A stretch of DNA of 64,000 nt from Acinetobacter calcoaceticus (lineage in GTDB: Bacteria > Pseudomonadota > Gammaproteobacteria > Pseudomonadales > Moraxellaceae): contig NZ_JADVKT010000002.1 in NCBI RefSeq assembly GCF_016508255.1, positions 620,001 through 684,000 of the forward strand, in the 5' to 3' direction. Shown here piece by piece: positions 53,969 to 62,505 of this stretch. The notes beneath the pieces are model-generated. The model ran no database searches. It had not been told where the DNA came from and saw nothing but the letters and a program-made list of their open reading frames with translations. Positions within the stretch are counted from its first letter, which is position 1, and each line of letters opens with the position of its first letter. The translations under genes and the position numbers were made by a program.

Positions 53969-55198
53969 CTAAGTTAAATCTACAATTTGTTCTTCATTTA
54001 CCGCTATTTTATATTGATTACGACCACTTGTTTTTGCTTTATACAATGCATGATCGGCACGTGCAACAAAGGCTGAAATTGAATCATTTAAACGTGGAAT
54101 CGTGGTCGCGACACCTGCACTAATTGTTACAGACGGAGAAACACTGCTACATGGATGTTCAATAGCGATTTTATCAATGGCACTCATCAACCGCTCAACT
54201 TGGATCAAGGCTTGCTGAGCATTTGTCATTGGAAACAAAAGTAAAAACTCTTCTCCACCATAACGGGCAACCAGATCACCGCTTCGAGCAGCAATAGAAG
54301 AAATAGCAATTGCGATTTCTTTTAAGCATTCATCACCTTTCAGATGTCCTAATGTGTCGTTATATGACTTAAAATAATCGATATCGACCATCATGATGGT
54401 GAGGGGCGTTTCATGGCGTAAAGCGCGGCGCCATTCGTTATCCAGTGTTTCATCTAAATAGCGTCTATTGGCTAAGCCTGTAAGCGAATCCTGCTGTGAA
54501 AGTAATGAGAGTTGCTGTGCTTGTTGCATCAATTCAATACGATTCAGTTCAATCATGCAGTTTTGTAAGTAGTTTTCTCGATGTTGACGGTCAGTTGCGT
54601 AGGCAAGGGTCATTCCCAAAAAACTACTGAAAGTGTAAGTTCGATTTAAGAATGTCCAATCGATCACCCCATTTAAGTAATTACTTACTAAAATTCCAAC
54701 GAGTCCTCCAATCCATCCAGCGAATATGGCGGTATAAAAGCGCATACCTACAGCACCATAAATAATGACAATTGCGTACATCATTGCTGCATGAAAAAGA
54801 ACATTATCTTGTCCATTTTCGATTACGTTAATTAAAATAAAAGTAATCGCAACTGCTAAAGCTGAACCAATTCCTACATAATAATCAAAATACTGATTCA
54901 ATTTTTTAATAAATGATAAAATCCACGCAATAAAAATAATTACACCTACCCAAGAATAATAACTAAACCAGGATAAAACTTGTTCTGTCGGTAAAACTTG
55001 ATATATACCAAAGCTTAAAAATATATATAATATTAAAATAATAGGAGCCCGATAGCGGAACTCATAGGCAGCACCGTTTTGGTATTGATAACGATAAATC
55101 GTTTCAAGCTGCTTTGGAAACCATACGAAGTTTAATCCTCGTGTGGTTAATAAATCTATTTGTTCCTGTCCCAATATATTGGAACCCTGCAACTTCAT
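53969..55198 (-). CDS. membrane-bound diguanylate cyclase
   Basis: This 409-residue protein has about six transmembrane segments in residues 45-205, a coiled-coil linker near 210-235 and a C-terminal GGDEF domain. The active site is RYGGEEF near residue 306, with RSGD five residues before it as the inhibitory I-site. HLKGDECLKEIA and DHALYKAKTSGRNQYKI are also family-typical. It makes cyclic di-GMP and is probably feedback-inhibited. The membrane part shows no recognised sensor fold. Confidence 0.93.
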   Translation of the reverse strand: MKLQGSNILGQEQIDLLTTRGLNFVWFPKQLETIYRYQYQNGAAYEFRYRAPIILILYIFLSFGIYQVLPTEQVLSWFSYYSWVGVIIFIAWILSFIKKLNQYFDYYVGIGSALAVAITFILINVIENGQDNVLFHAAMMYAIVIIYGAVGMRFYTAIFAGWIGGLVGILVSNYLNGVIDWTFLNRTYTFSSFLGMTLAYATDRQHRENYLQNCMIELNRIELMQQAQQLSLLSQQDSLTGLANRRYLDETLDNEWRRALRHETPLTIMMVDIDYFKSYNDTLGHLKGDECLKEIAIAISSIAARSGDLVARYGGEEFLLLFPMTNAQQALIQVERLMSAIDKIAIEHPCSSVSPSVTISAGVATTIPRLNDSISAFVARADHALYKAKTSGRNQYKIAVNEEQIVDLT

Positions 55199-55517
55199 AA
55201 TTAATACTCTCTATATTGGAAGTTGTCATGAAATGAGACTTATTTTAGTAAAGTTCCATCTAAAAATATTGATTATATAATGTGTGGTTTATTCAAAATA
55301 ATAATACAGTTTTTTTAAAAAAGTAATGATTTTTATCTATGTTAAATGTGATAAAAATCACGACATTTCAATGATTAGCGTAGTAATTATCTAAAGACTC
55401 ACAATCCATCGAAAAAAGTTACAAATGGTCGATTAACGATTGTATCTTTATCATTTTCGGATAGACTTATAGCGTGAAATACAGATGATTGCTGTCATAT
55501 AAATAGGAAAATTAGCA
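55199..55517. other. intergenic region between the cyclase and TenA-like genes
   Basis: About 319 bp of AT-rich sequence between divergent genes. It holds one CRP/Vfr-like site, listed separately. I see no TPP riboswitch, although the TenA-like gene follows. Confidence 0.5.
55347..55362. promoter_or_regulatory. CRP/Vfr-like binding site
   Basis: TGTGATAAAAATCACG fits TGTGA-N6-TCACA at 9 of 10 defined bases. It lies 150-170 bp from either divergent gene. The same pattern occurs at 38321. Confidence 0.4.
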
Positions 55518-56270
55518 ATGACTGCTCTAAATCAATATGGAATGCATTTAGAAATTACGCCGCATAATGAATGGTCGCAGCAGTTCTGGGATGATCTGCT
55601 ACCAGTGAAAGAACGAGTAAGTAAACATCCGTTTTTTACGGAAATGGCCAATGGGGGATTGAGCCTAGATAGTTTTCGCTATGCCTTACTTAACTTTTAT
55701 CCATTGGTAGCACATTTCCCGTCATACATGGCTGGAGCATTAGCTAAAGCAACGGGGTTTTCTGAACCTGGGGTTACAGAAGCACGAGATTGGTTAATTC
55801 AAAATATCAAGGTAGAAGAGCGACATTTACGATGGTATCGCGATTGGGCTGGAGGTTTTGGCTTAACTCTTGATGAACTCGACCATGTACGACCACCAGC
55901 TGCGATGAATGCGGTAAATCATTTTTTATGGAATATGAGTCACCGTGGTAATTTGGCAGAATGCCTTGCTGCAACAAATTTGGCAATTGAATGGGCGACA
56001 GGTGATTGGTCTATTCAAGTATACAAAGGTATTCACACCTATACCGATCACCCGCAAGTGACCATTAATAAACGTTCATTAGCTTGGTTACGCGCACATG
56101 CGCATTATGATGATTTACATCCTTATGAGGCTATGGAGTTGATTAAGCGTTTATGTAATGACCGGCCTGATTGGCAGAAAAAAGCATTTCATGCTGCCGA
56201 AGAAGGGCTACGCTACTATGAATTAGCCTTAGACGATTGCTATAAGGTACAGCTTCAAGCCTCTGCTTGA
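55518..56270 (+). CDS. TenA/PqqC-like protein, possible haem-oxygenase-fold di-iron enzyme
   Basis: This 250-residue all-helical protein is of the TenA/PqqC/haem-oxygenase-like fold. Candidate metal ligands are Glu in KVEERHLRW (with a nearby His), Glu in AIEWATGDW and the H-x3-D-x2-H pattern in RAHAHYDDLH near residue 196. These agree loosely with the haem-oxygenase-like di-iron oxidase (HDO) group rather than thiaminase. Neighbours are a divergent diguanylate cyclase and the aco region. The reaction is not known. Confidence 0.75.
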   Translation: MTALNQYGMHLEITPHNEWSQQFWDDLLPVKERVSKHPFFTEMANGGLSLDSFRYALLNFYPLVAHFPSYMAGALAKATGFSEPGVTEARDWLIQNIKVEERHLRWYRDWAGGFGLTLDELDHVRPPAAMNAVNHFLWNMSHRGNLAECLAATNLAIEWATGDWSIQVYKGIHTYTDHPQVTINKRSLAWLRAHAHYDDLHPYEAMELIKRLCNDRPDWQKKAFHAAEEGLRYYELALDDCYKVQLQASA

Positions 56271-56287
56271 TCTCACCTTAAAAAAGG

Positions 56288-56320
56288 AAAGGGAAATATA
56301 CTATGTGTATTTCCCTTTTT
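56288..56320. terminator. bidirectional terminator
   Basis: The stem AAAGGGAAATA/TATTTCCCTTT with a 9-nt loop has a T-run on the plus strand and a T-rich stretch on the minus strand. It lies between convergent genes. Confidence 0.88.
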
Positions 56321-56324
56321 TATT

Positions 56325-57464
56325 TTATTCGAGCAATTTTAAAAGTTTTGTTCGATACGGTGTTTCTTCGGGTAATAACTCAAGTAAACGTTCAACCGCA
56401 TCTACACGGTCAGGCACTCGACTGACCACTCTTAATAATTGATCAATGTTTTCAATTTGATAAATTACGTGGCTTAAACGCGCATCAAAACAATCTCTCC
56501 ATGCACACAAAAATGGACTTTCCGATTTAGCTAAAAAACTTCCTCTATAGAGAGTTAGTGTCGTTGCTGTGAAGCCTAGATTTAATGCTTGTTCTGCCAT
56601 TAAAAAATCACATTGAATTTCACAATTAAGTCGATAAGGCCGCGACTCAATGACATCGGGTATTAAATTTCTAAGTTGAGAAAGTTCTGCTTTTAAAGTT
56701 GTGGTACTTACTGGCCGATCGCCATATAAAGCATAGTGTAACTCTTCAAGATTTATGCCTTCAGGGCAAAGTGTCAGAATGCAGAGAATCTCAATTTGGC
56801 GCTGAGTCAAAGTAAGACTACGTTGGTTATATTGAACTTTTGGAGTGCCAAAAGCCTTAATATATAAAATATTTTTTTGATGAAGTTGAATTGCTTGTTT
56901 AACAATGTCAGCGCAGCGTTCGACAGCCAATAGACCAAGAGAATTATGTTTATGTGATTTAGTAGATAAATTCATAATTCCATAAAACTGGCCTGTCTGT
57001 GTGTCTGTAATCGGTGCTGCATAACACACCCAATCTCTAACACTATTCATTTGGTTTTCATGTGAGTAAACGCAGTTAGCCGAATGAGTATTTAATGCTA
57101 AACCAATTGCATTTTGTCCAACTGCTTGAGTAGACCACTGACCACCTTCAACAAAGTGGACTTGCTCTGCTGATGAACGCATTGGGTGACTACTCCATGT
57201 CCAAAGCAGAGTGCCATGTGGGTCGGTCACACCAATTGCCATATCAGCATCTTCGGCAATATGCATTAAGTTGCGATGACACTCATGAATCGAACGACCA
57301 AATAATGAATGTTCCCATTCTTCGGGTAGGTCAAATAACGGAGCCGCATCAAGGTCAACTGGTGGTTTTTTTCCTAATTGTTGAGAATGAGATGACTTTT
57401 CTGGCCTGAATAATGACGGCGTAGTATCTATAAAAGGCGATGATAATTGTTCTGACATATCCAT
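56325..57464 (-). CDS. GAF-domain winged-helix regulator, likely of acetoin catabolism
   Basis: This 379-residue regulator has an AcoR-like sensor in residues about 60-200 (DADMAIGVTDPHGTLLWTW, GQNAIGLALNTHSANCVYSH, DWVCYAAPITDTQTGQFYG). A C-terminal region from about 215 starts LTLTQRQIEILCILTL and contains STTTLKAELSQLRNLIPDV, an OmpR-type or BTAD-like winged helix. It has no AAA+ ATPase, GAFTGA motif or Fis helix. Its place next to lipA and acoABC suggests it controls acetoin breakdown; this is inference from context. Confidence 0.8.
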   Translation of the reverse strand: MDMSEQLSSPFIDTTPSLFRPEKSSHSQQLGKKPPVDLDAAPLFDLPEEWEHSLFGRSIHECHRNLMHIAEDADMAIGVTDPHGTLLWTWSSHPMRSSAEQVHFVEGGQWSTQAVGQNAIGLALNTHSANCVYSHENQMNSVRDWVCYAAPITDTQTGQFYGIMNLSTKSHKHNSLGLLAVERCADIVKQAIQLHQKNILYIKAFGTPKVQYNQRSLTLTQRQIEILCILTLCPEGINLEELHYALYGDRPVSTTTLKAELSQLRNLIPDVIESRPYRLNCEIQCDFLMAEQALNLGFTATTLTLYRGSFLAKSESPFLCAWRDCFDARLSHVIYQIENIDQLLRVVSRVPDRVDAVERLLELLPEETPYRTKLLKLLE

Positions 57465-57620
57465 ATCGAAATTCCTTTATCATTGAAATGGCGTATCCGT
57501 AGCCGCTCAACAGTTATAACTTTTTTATTGTGACTATTTCCTCGTTATCTCCTTACCTTAAATAATTTTATAAGTCTTGACCATTATCCTATTGGATTAG
57601 TTTTGTTAATTACCTAATTT

Positions 57621-58607
57621 TTATGATAAGGCATCTTGTCGACTAAAAGGCTTTGGTACTGCTTCTCCAAAATATTGTCGATCAGCAAAGTAGCTGGAAC
57701 GGACCATCGGTGCACTCCAAATATTTTTAAAACCCAATCGTTTACCGTGTCGCGTGTATCTTTCAAATTCTTGTAAATTTACAAACCGATGAATAGGTGC
57801 ATGTGACTTTGAAGGTTGTAAGTACTGTCCAATAGTGATTAAGTCGACTTGATAGTCTTTTAAGTCATTGAGTAGGGCAAGCACTTCTGCTTCAATTTCT
57901 CCTAATCCAACCATTAAACCAGATTTGGTTTTGATATCGGGACAATATGCTTTAAAGCGTTTTAGTAATTCTAGTGAATGTTGATAGTCTGAGCCTGGGC
58001 GCATCGCTTTATATAAACGCGGAACAGTTTCAATATTATGATTAAACACATCTGGGGGGGATAAGCTCAAAGTCGAAAGAGCTGTTTCTAAACGACCGCG
58101 AAAATCCGGTACCAAAATCTCAATCAAAGTTTCTGGGCAGAGTGTTCTGATTTCTTCAATACACTTTACAAAATGAGCAGCACCGCCGTCGTGTAGATCA
58201 TCGCGGTCAACAGAGGTAATTACGACATACTTTAAGTTTAGGTTTGCGACCGTTTCTGCCAAATGTTTAGGTTCATCTTCGTCTAAAGGCTTTGGGCGAC
58301 CATGAGCGACATCACAAAAAGGGCAGCGCCTTGTACAGATGTCTCCCATAATCATAAAGGTTGCTGTACCTCCACCAAAACATTCGGGTAAGTTTGGACA
58401 TGCCGCTTCTTCGCAAATACTATGCAACTTCTGTTGGCGAAGCAAATTTTTTATGCGTTTGATTTCTTCAAAATCAGTTATTTTTGCTCTAATCCAGTCT
58501 GGTTTAGTCGGTAACTCTTCTGTAGGTAAAATTTTAATAGGAATGCGAGCGACTTTATCGGCTCCTCTTAATTTAATACCCGTTTCTACTTGTCTTTTAA
58601 AATCCAT
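57621..58607 (-). CDS. lipA: lipoyl synthase
   Basis: LipA inserts two sulfurs into octanoyl groups by radical SAM chemistry to make lipoyl cofactor. The 328-residue protein has the auxiliary-cluster Cys motif [12 protein letters not shown] and the radical [25 protein letters not shown] and [13 protein letters not shown] segments complete it. It lies divergent from acoA. A lipA gene in the aco cluster fits the need to lipoylate AcoC, and it may be an additional copy to a housekeeping lipA elsewhere. Confidence 0.94.
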   Translation of the reverse strand: MDFKRQVETGIKLRGADKVARIPIKILPTEELPTKPDWIRAKITDFEEIKRIKNLLRQQKLHSICEEAACPNLPECFGGGTATFMIMGDICTRRCPFCDVAHGRPKPLDEDEPKHLAETVANLNLKYVVITSVDRDDLHDGGAAHFVKCIEEIRTLCPETLIEILVPDFRGRLETALSTLSLSPPDVFNHNIETVPRLYKAMRPGSDYQHSLELLKRFKAYCPDIKTKSGLMVGLGEIEAEVLALLNDLKDYQVDLITIGQYLQPSKSHAPIHRFVNLQEFERYTRHGKRLGFKNIWSAPMVRSSYFADRQYFGEAVPKPFSRQDALS

Positions 58608-58956
58608 ATTAATAATTCCATTTTACTTAAAACCTGCTTAAACTCCTGTTTGTTTAATTTAAAGTACATTAAAAAATCACAATTAATTAAAAATACAGGA
58701 TATGGCGAGCATTATAAAACAACAAAGGTTGGTTAAAGGTTTGTTTTGCAACTAAATGAAAATTATAAAATTTTTTTTAAATTATTTTTATCGATTAAGT
58801 TTTTGAAAATAAAATAATAATTGAGGTTATCTAGAGTAAAAACTTTTTAGTCTAATAGATTGATTATTAATTTTGAGTTTAATTATTTATAGCGAATTAG
58901 ATTTTCGCTTGAAACTTGGTTGAATTTTTAAAATCAAGATAATAAAGGAAAAGGAT
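58608..58956. other. intergenic region upstream of acoA
   Basis: About 349 bp of AT-rich sequence between the divergent lipA and acoA genes. I looked for a sigma-54 -24/-12 element and found none with correct GG-N10-GC spacing. No riboswitch or repeat is visible. Confidence 0.5.
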
Positions 58957-59919
58957 ATGCAATTAACGGAAGAGCAATTACTCGCAGCATATAAACGTAT
59001 GCGTGATATTCGTGAATTTGAGGATCGACTTCACGAAGAAAATACCAATGGTGATATTCCAGGTTTCATTCACTTATATAGTGGTGAAGAGGCTGTAGCA
59101 GTCGGGATTTGTGAAAATCTAACCGACAAAGATTATATCACTTCAACCCATCGTGGACATGGTCATTGTATTGCAAAAGGTTGTGACATTCACGGCATGA
59201 TGTTGGAAATTTTCGGTAAAGATGACGGGTTATGCCGTGGAAAAGGCGGTTCGATGCATATTGCCGATTTGGATAAAGGCATGCTCGGTGCCAACGGGAT
59301 TGTGGGCGGTGGACCTCCTTTAGCCATTGGTGCAGCATTGACAGCAAAAACCTTAAAGACAGGTGGTGTCGGACTGTCTTTTACAGGTGATGGTGGCTCA
59401 AATCAAGGTCTTACTTTCGAAGCAATGAACATGGCTGTTGTTCTTAAACTTCCAGTCATTTTCGTTTTCGAAAATAACGGTTTTGGTGAAGGTACTGGTC
59501 ATGACTACGCAGTAGGAAGCAAGGACATTGCTGGTCGTGCGGCAGGTTTTGGTCTACCGGCGGTTAAAGTTGATGGTACCGATTTCTTTGCAGTCTATGA
59601 AGCCGCTCAAAATGCCATTGAACGTGCGCGCCGCGGGGAAGGTCCAAGTGTAATTGAATCGGTAACTAACCGTTTTTATGGGCACTTTGAAGGTGATCCA
59701 GGTTTGATTCGCTCTAAAGAAGAAGTCGAATTCATCAAAGAAAATAAAGATCCTTTGAAAATTTTCCGAGAGAAAGTTAAAGGCAAAATTGATGAAGCCA
59801 AACTAGACGAGATTGATGCAGCATCTAAAGCAAATATCGATGATGCAGTGGCTAAAGCTCGTGCTGCGGCATACCCACAACCTGAACAACTCCTTACCGA
59901 CGTCTATGTCTCTTACTAA
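58957..59919 (+). CDS. acoA: acetoin dehydrogenase E1 alpha subunit
   Basis: This 320-residue TPP-dependent subunit cleaves acetoin and passes the acetyl unit to lipoyl-AcoC. The TPP motif GDGGSNQGLTFEAMNMA lies near residues 145-160, and FEDRLHEENTNGDIPGFIHLYSGEEA and RGHGHCIAKG are E1-alpha hallmarks. AAGGAAAAGG precedes the ATG. It opens the acoA-acoB-acoC-lpdA transcription unit. Confidence 0.93.
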   Translation: MQLTEEQLLAAYKRMRDIREFEDRLHEENTNGDIPGFIHLYSGEEAVAVGICENLTDKDYITSTHRGHGHCIAKGCDIHGMMLEIFGKDDGLCRGKGGSMHIADLDKGMLGANGIVGGGPPLAIGAALTAKTLKTGGVGLSFTGDGGSNQGLTFEAMNMAVVLKLPVIFVFENNGFGEGTGHDYAVGSKDIAGRAAGFGLPAVKVDGTDFFAVYEAAQNAIERARRGEGPSVIESVTNRFYGHFEGDPGLIRSKEEVEFIKENKDPLKIFREKVKGKIDEAKLDEIDAASKANIDDAVAKARAAAYPQPEQLLTDVYVSY

Positions 59920-59932
59920 AGGAATAGTAAAG

Positions 59933-60952
59933 ATGCCAAATAAAAGTTTTCGTAATGCAATTAAAGAAGCCATTGAATCAGAAATGCGCCGTGACCCAAC
60001 TGTTTTTGTGGTTGGTGAAGATGTGCGCGGTGGGCATGGTGGTAAAAATACTGAAGATAACCAGCTTGAAGGCTTCGGTGGTGTGTTGGGTGTAACCAAA
60101 GGTTTGTGGACAGAGTTTGGTTCAGAACGTGTTATTGATACCCCAATTACCGAATCAGCAATTATTGGTATGGCTGCTGGTGCTGCGGCAACAGGCTTAC
60201 GTCCTGTTGCCGATCTAATGTTTATGGATTTCTATGGCGTGTGTCATGACATGCTTTATAACCAAGCTGCCAAGTTCCGCTATATGTTTGGTGGCAAAGC
60301 AAAAGCGCCAATGGTTGTACGTGGCATGATTGGTGCAGGTTTTTCTGCGGCAGCTCAGCATTCGCAATCACCATATAACGTATTTGCCGCGGTTCCAGGC
60401 TTAAAAGTTGTGGTTCCCTCTAGCCCATACGACGTGAAAGGGCTTTTAATTCAGGCTATTCGTGATGACGATCCAGTGGTGTTCTGTGAGCACAAAATGC
60501 TCTATGACATTAAAGGTGACGTTCCAGATGAGGCCTATACCATTCCTTTTGGTGTAGCAAATTACACCCGCGAAGGAACAGATGTGACCATTATCGCTTT
60601 AGGTTTGATGGTACACCGCGCCAATGAAGTGGCAGACAAACTGGCAAAAGATGGTATTTCGGTTGAAGTGGTAGATCCTCGTACAATTTCGCCTCTTGAT
60701 GAAGAAGGAATTTTAGAGTCTGTTGCATCGACTGGGCGTGTGGTTATTGTGGATGAATCAGCAGCACGTTGTGGCTTCGGGCATGATGTGGCTGCACTGG
60801 TCGCACAAAAAGGTTTCCATTATTTAAAAGCACCTATTGAACTCGTAACGCCACCACATACGCCTGTTCCATTCTCTCCAGTTTTAGAAAAAGAATGGAT
60901 TCCTAGTGTAGAGCGTATTGAGCAAACTGTGCGAAAAACATTGGAGGCTTAG
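59933..60952 (+). CDS. acoB: acetoin dehydrogenase E1 beta subunit
   Basis: This 339-residue partner of AcoA completes the E1 heterotetramer. Motifs are VVGEDVRGGHGG, DTPITESAIIGMAAGAAATG, FMDFYGVCHDMLYNQAAKFR and the C-terminal VDPRTISPLDEE. The ATG at 59933 with AAAGGAA upstream is chosen; an in-frame start further upstream would lie within acoA. It ends 1 nt before the acoC start. Confidence 0.94.
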   Translation: MPNKSFRNAIKEAIESEMRRDPTVFVVGEDVRGGHGGKNTEDNQLEGFGGVLGVTKGLWTEFGSERVIDTPITESAIIGMAAGAAATGLRPVADLMFMDFYGVCHDMLYNQAAKFRYMFGGKAKAPMVVRGMIGAGFSAAAQHSQSPYNVFAAVPGLKVVVPSSPYDVKGLLIQAIRDDDPVVFCEHKMLYDIKGDVPDEAYTIPFGVANYTREGTDVTIIALGLMVHRANEVADKLAKDGISVEVVDPRTISPLDEEGILESVASTGRVVIVDESAARCGFGHDVAALVAQKGFHYLKAPIELVTPPHTPVPFSPVLEKEWIPSVERIEQTVRKTLEA

Positions 60953-60953
60953 G

Positions 60954-62495
60954 ATGAGCGAAATTAAAACGCTGGAGATCCCGAAATGGGGATTATCCAT
61001 GGAAGAAGGCACAATTGCCCAATGGTTGATTAAAGAAGGCGATAGCTTTAATAAGGGTGATGAAATTTGTGAAATTGAAACCACAAAAATCGTCAATGTA
61101 TTAGAAGCGCCTTTTGCTGGAACACTCCGTAAAATTTTAGCAAAAGACGGTGATACTTTACTCGTCGGTGGTCTTATTGCGGTATGTGCTGAAAGTGAAG
61201 TTTCTGATGCAGAAATTGAAAAATTTATTGCATCACTAGGTGGTTCAGCAGCTAAAGCCCCTGAAGCATCTTCGGAACAGAGTAAAGCGGAAACATCTGC
61301 ACCTGTTGCTGAAAAAGCGGAACAACCACAGTCTGTAGCTGCAAGTGCTTCGGCTCCTGTGAAGGTTGCCAAAGGTGACTATGCTGTACCCGAGTCATTA
61401 CAAGGCTATCAAACATCTAATGACCTGTTTACAACACCGCATGCCTTAAAACTTGCAGAAAAGCATAATGTGAACTTGGCGAAAGTGTCTGGCTCTGGTC
61501 GTGAAGGACGTATCAGTGTCCAAGACATCCAGAAGGCCGTGCAGGCTGCGGGAGGTCAGTGGCCTGATGTTAAACAGCAAACTCAAGCTAAAGCGGTTAA
61601 ATCTACTGCCGACGATAGCCGAGTTTCAGCGACACCTGTAGCACGTCGTTTAGCAAAACAATGGGGCATTAATCTAAATGACTGCCGTGTTTCAGGTACT
61701 CGGGGCCGAGTCTGTAAAGAAGATGTTGAAGCAGTTTACTATCGTAATAATCCGAATTCGGTAGGCGTTGAACAATCTGCTCAATGTGCTGTTGCTCAAC
61801 CACAGTCGACCGTTACCACTGTCGCGATGAATGGTATGCGTAAAGCGATTGCTTCACGGTTACAGGCTGCTAAACGCAATGCACCGCATTTCCGCTTAGT
61901 AGTTGATCTAAACGTAGAGGCTTTGCAAAATTTACGTAAGCAAATTAATGAAACTGTGCCACAGGTGAAGCTTTCTATTAATGACATGCTGATTAAAGCA
62001 GCGGCAGCAGCACTCATTAAAGTACCCGAGGTGAATGTTCAATTTGATGAGGCGACTCAATCAATTTTACAGTTTTCTCAAGCTGATATTTCGGTGGCCG
62101 TGGCGATTCCAAACGGTTTGATTACCCCAATAGTAAAAGCTGCAAATCAAAAATCGTTAGCACAAATTTCCGATGACATGCGAGATTTGGCAACGCGTGC
62201 CAAGACTGGCAAATTACAACCTGACGAGTTTCAGGGAGGTAGCTTTAGCATTTCAAATTTAGGAATGCTAGGGGTTAAAGAGTTCGATGCCATTATTAAC
62301 CCACCGCAAGGTGCAATTATGGCATTGGGTGCTTCAGAATCACGTGCTGTTGTTGAAAATGGCAATGTAGTGGTTCGTGAGATTATCACAGCAACGTTGT
62401 CATGCGATCACCGAGTCATTGACGGTGCAGTTGGGGCGAAATTCTTGGCCAGCTTTAAGCAGTTTGTTGAAAATCCTGCTTTAATTTTGGTGTAG
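60954..62495 (+). CDS. acoC: acetoin dehydrogenase E2 (dihydrolipoamide acetyltransferase)
   Basis: This 513-residue E2 core carries the acetyl group. The lipoyl domain is at about residues 1-80 with the Lys in CEIETTKIVNVLEAP. It is followed by an Ala/Ser-rich linker, then two peripheral subunit-binding-like domains (TPHALKLAEKHNVNLAKVSG and TPVARRLAKQWGINLNDCRV). The catalytic domain ends with SCDHRVIDGAVGA. GGAGG lies 6 nt upstream of the ATG. It transfers to CoA and works with the E3 encoded next. Confidence 0.94.
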   Translation: MSEIKTLEIPKWGLSMEEGTIAQWLIKEGDSFNKGDEICEIETTKIVNVLEAPFAGTLRKILAKDGDTLLVGGLIAVCAESEVSDAEIEKFIASLGGSAAKAPEASSEQSKAETSAPVAEKAEQPQSVAASASAPVKVAKGDYAVPESLQGYQTSNDLFTTPHALKLAEKHNVNLAKVSGSGREGRISVQDIQKAVQAAGGQWPDVKQQTQAKAVKSTADDSRVSATPVARRLAKQWGINLNDCRVSGTRGRVCKEDVEAVYYRNNPNSVGVEQSAQCAVAQPQSTVTTVAMNGMRKAIASRLQAAKRNAPHFRLVVDLNVEALQNLRKQINETVPQVKLSINDMLIKAAAAALIKVPEVNVQFDEATQSILQFSQADISVAVAIPNGLITPIVKAANQKSLAQISDDMRDLATRAKTGKLQPDEFQGGSFSISNLGMLGVKEFDAIINPPQGAIMALGASESRAVVENGNVVVREIITATLSCDHRVIDGAVGAKFLASFKQFVENPALILV

Positions 62496-62505
62496 GAGAA
62501 CCCGC

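Noticed and set aside
55199..55517. TPP riboswitch before the TenA-like gene
   Set aside because: The conserved thi-box segments (CTGAGA and ACCTGA-type) are absent.
58608..58956. Sigma-54 promoter upstream of acoA
   Set aside because: GG and GC pairs occur, but none has the required 10-nt separation.
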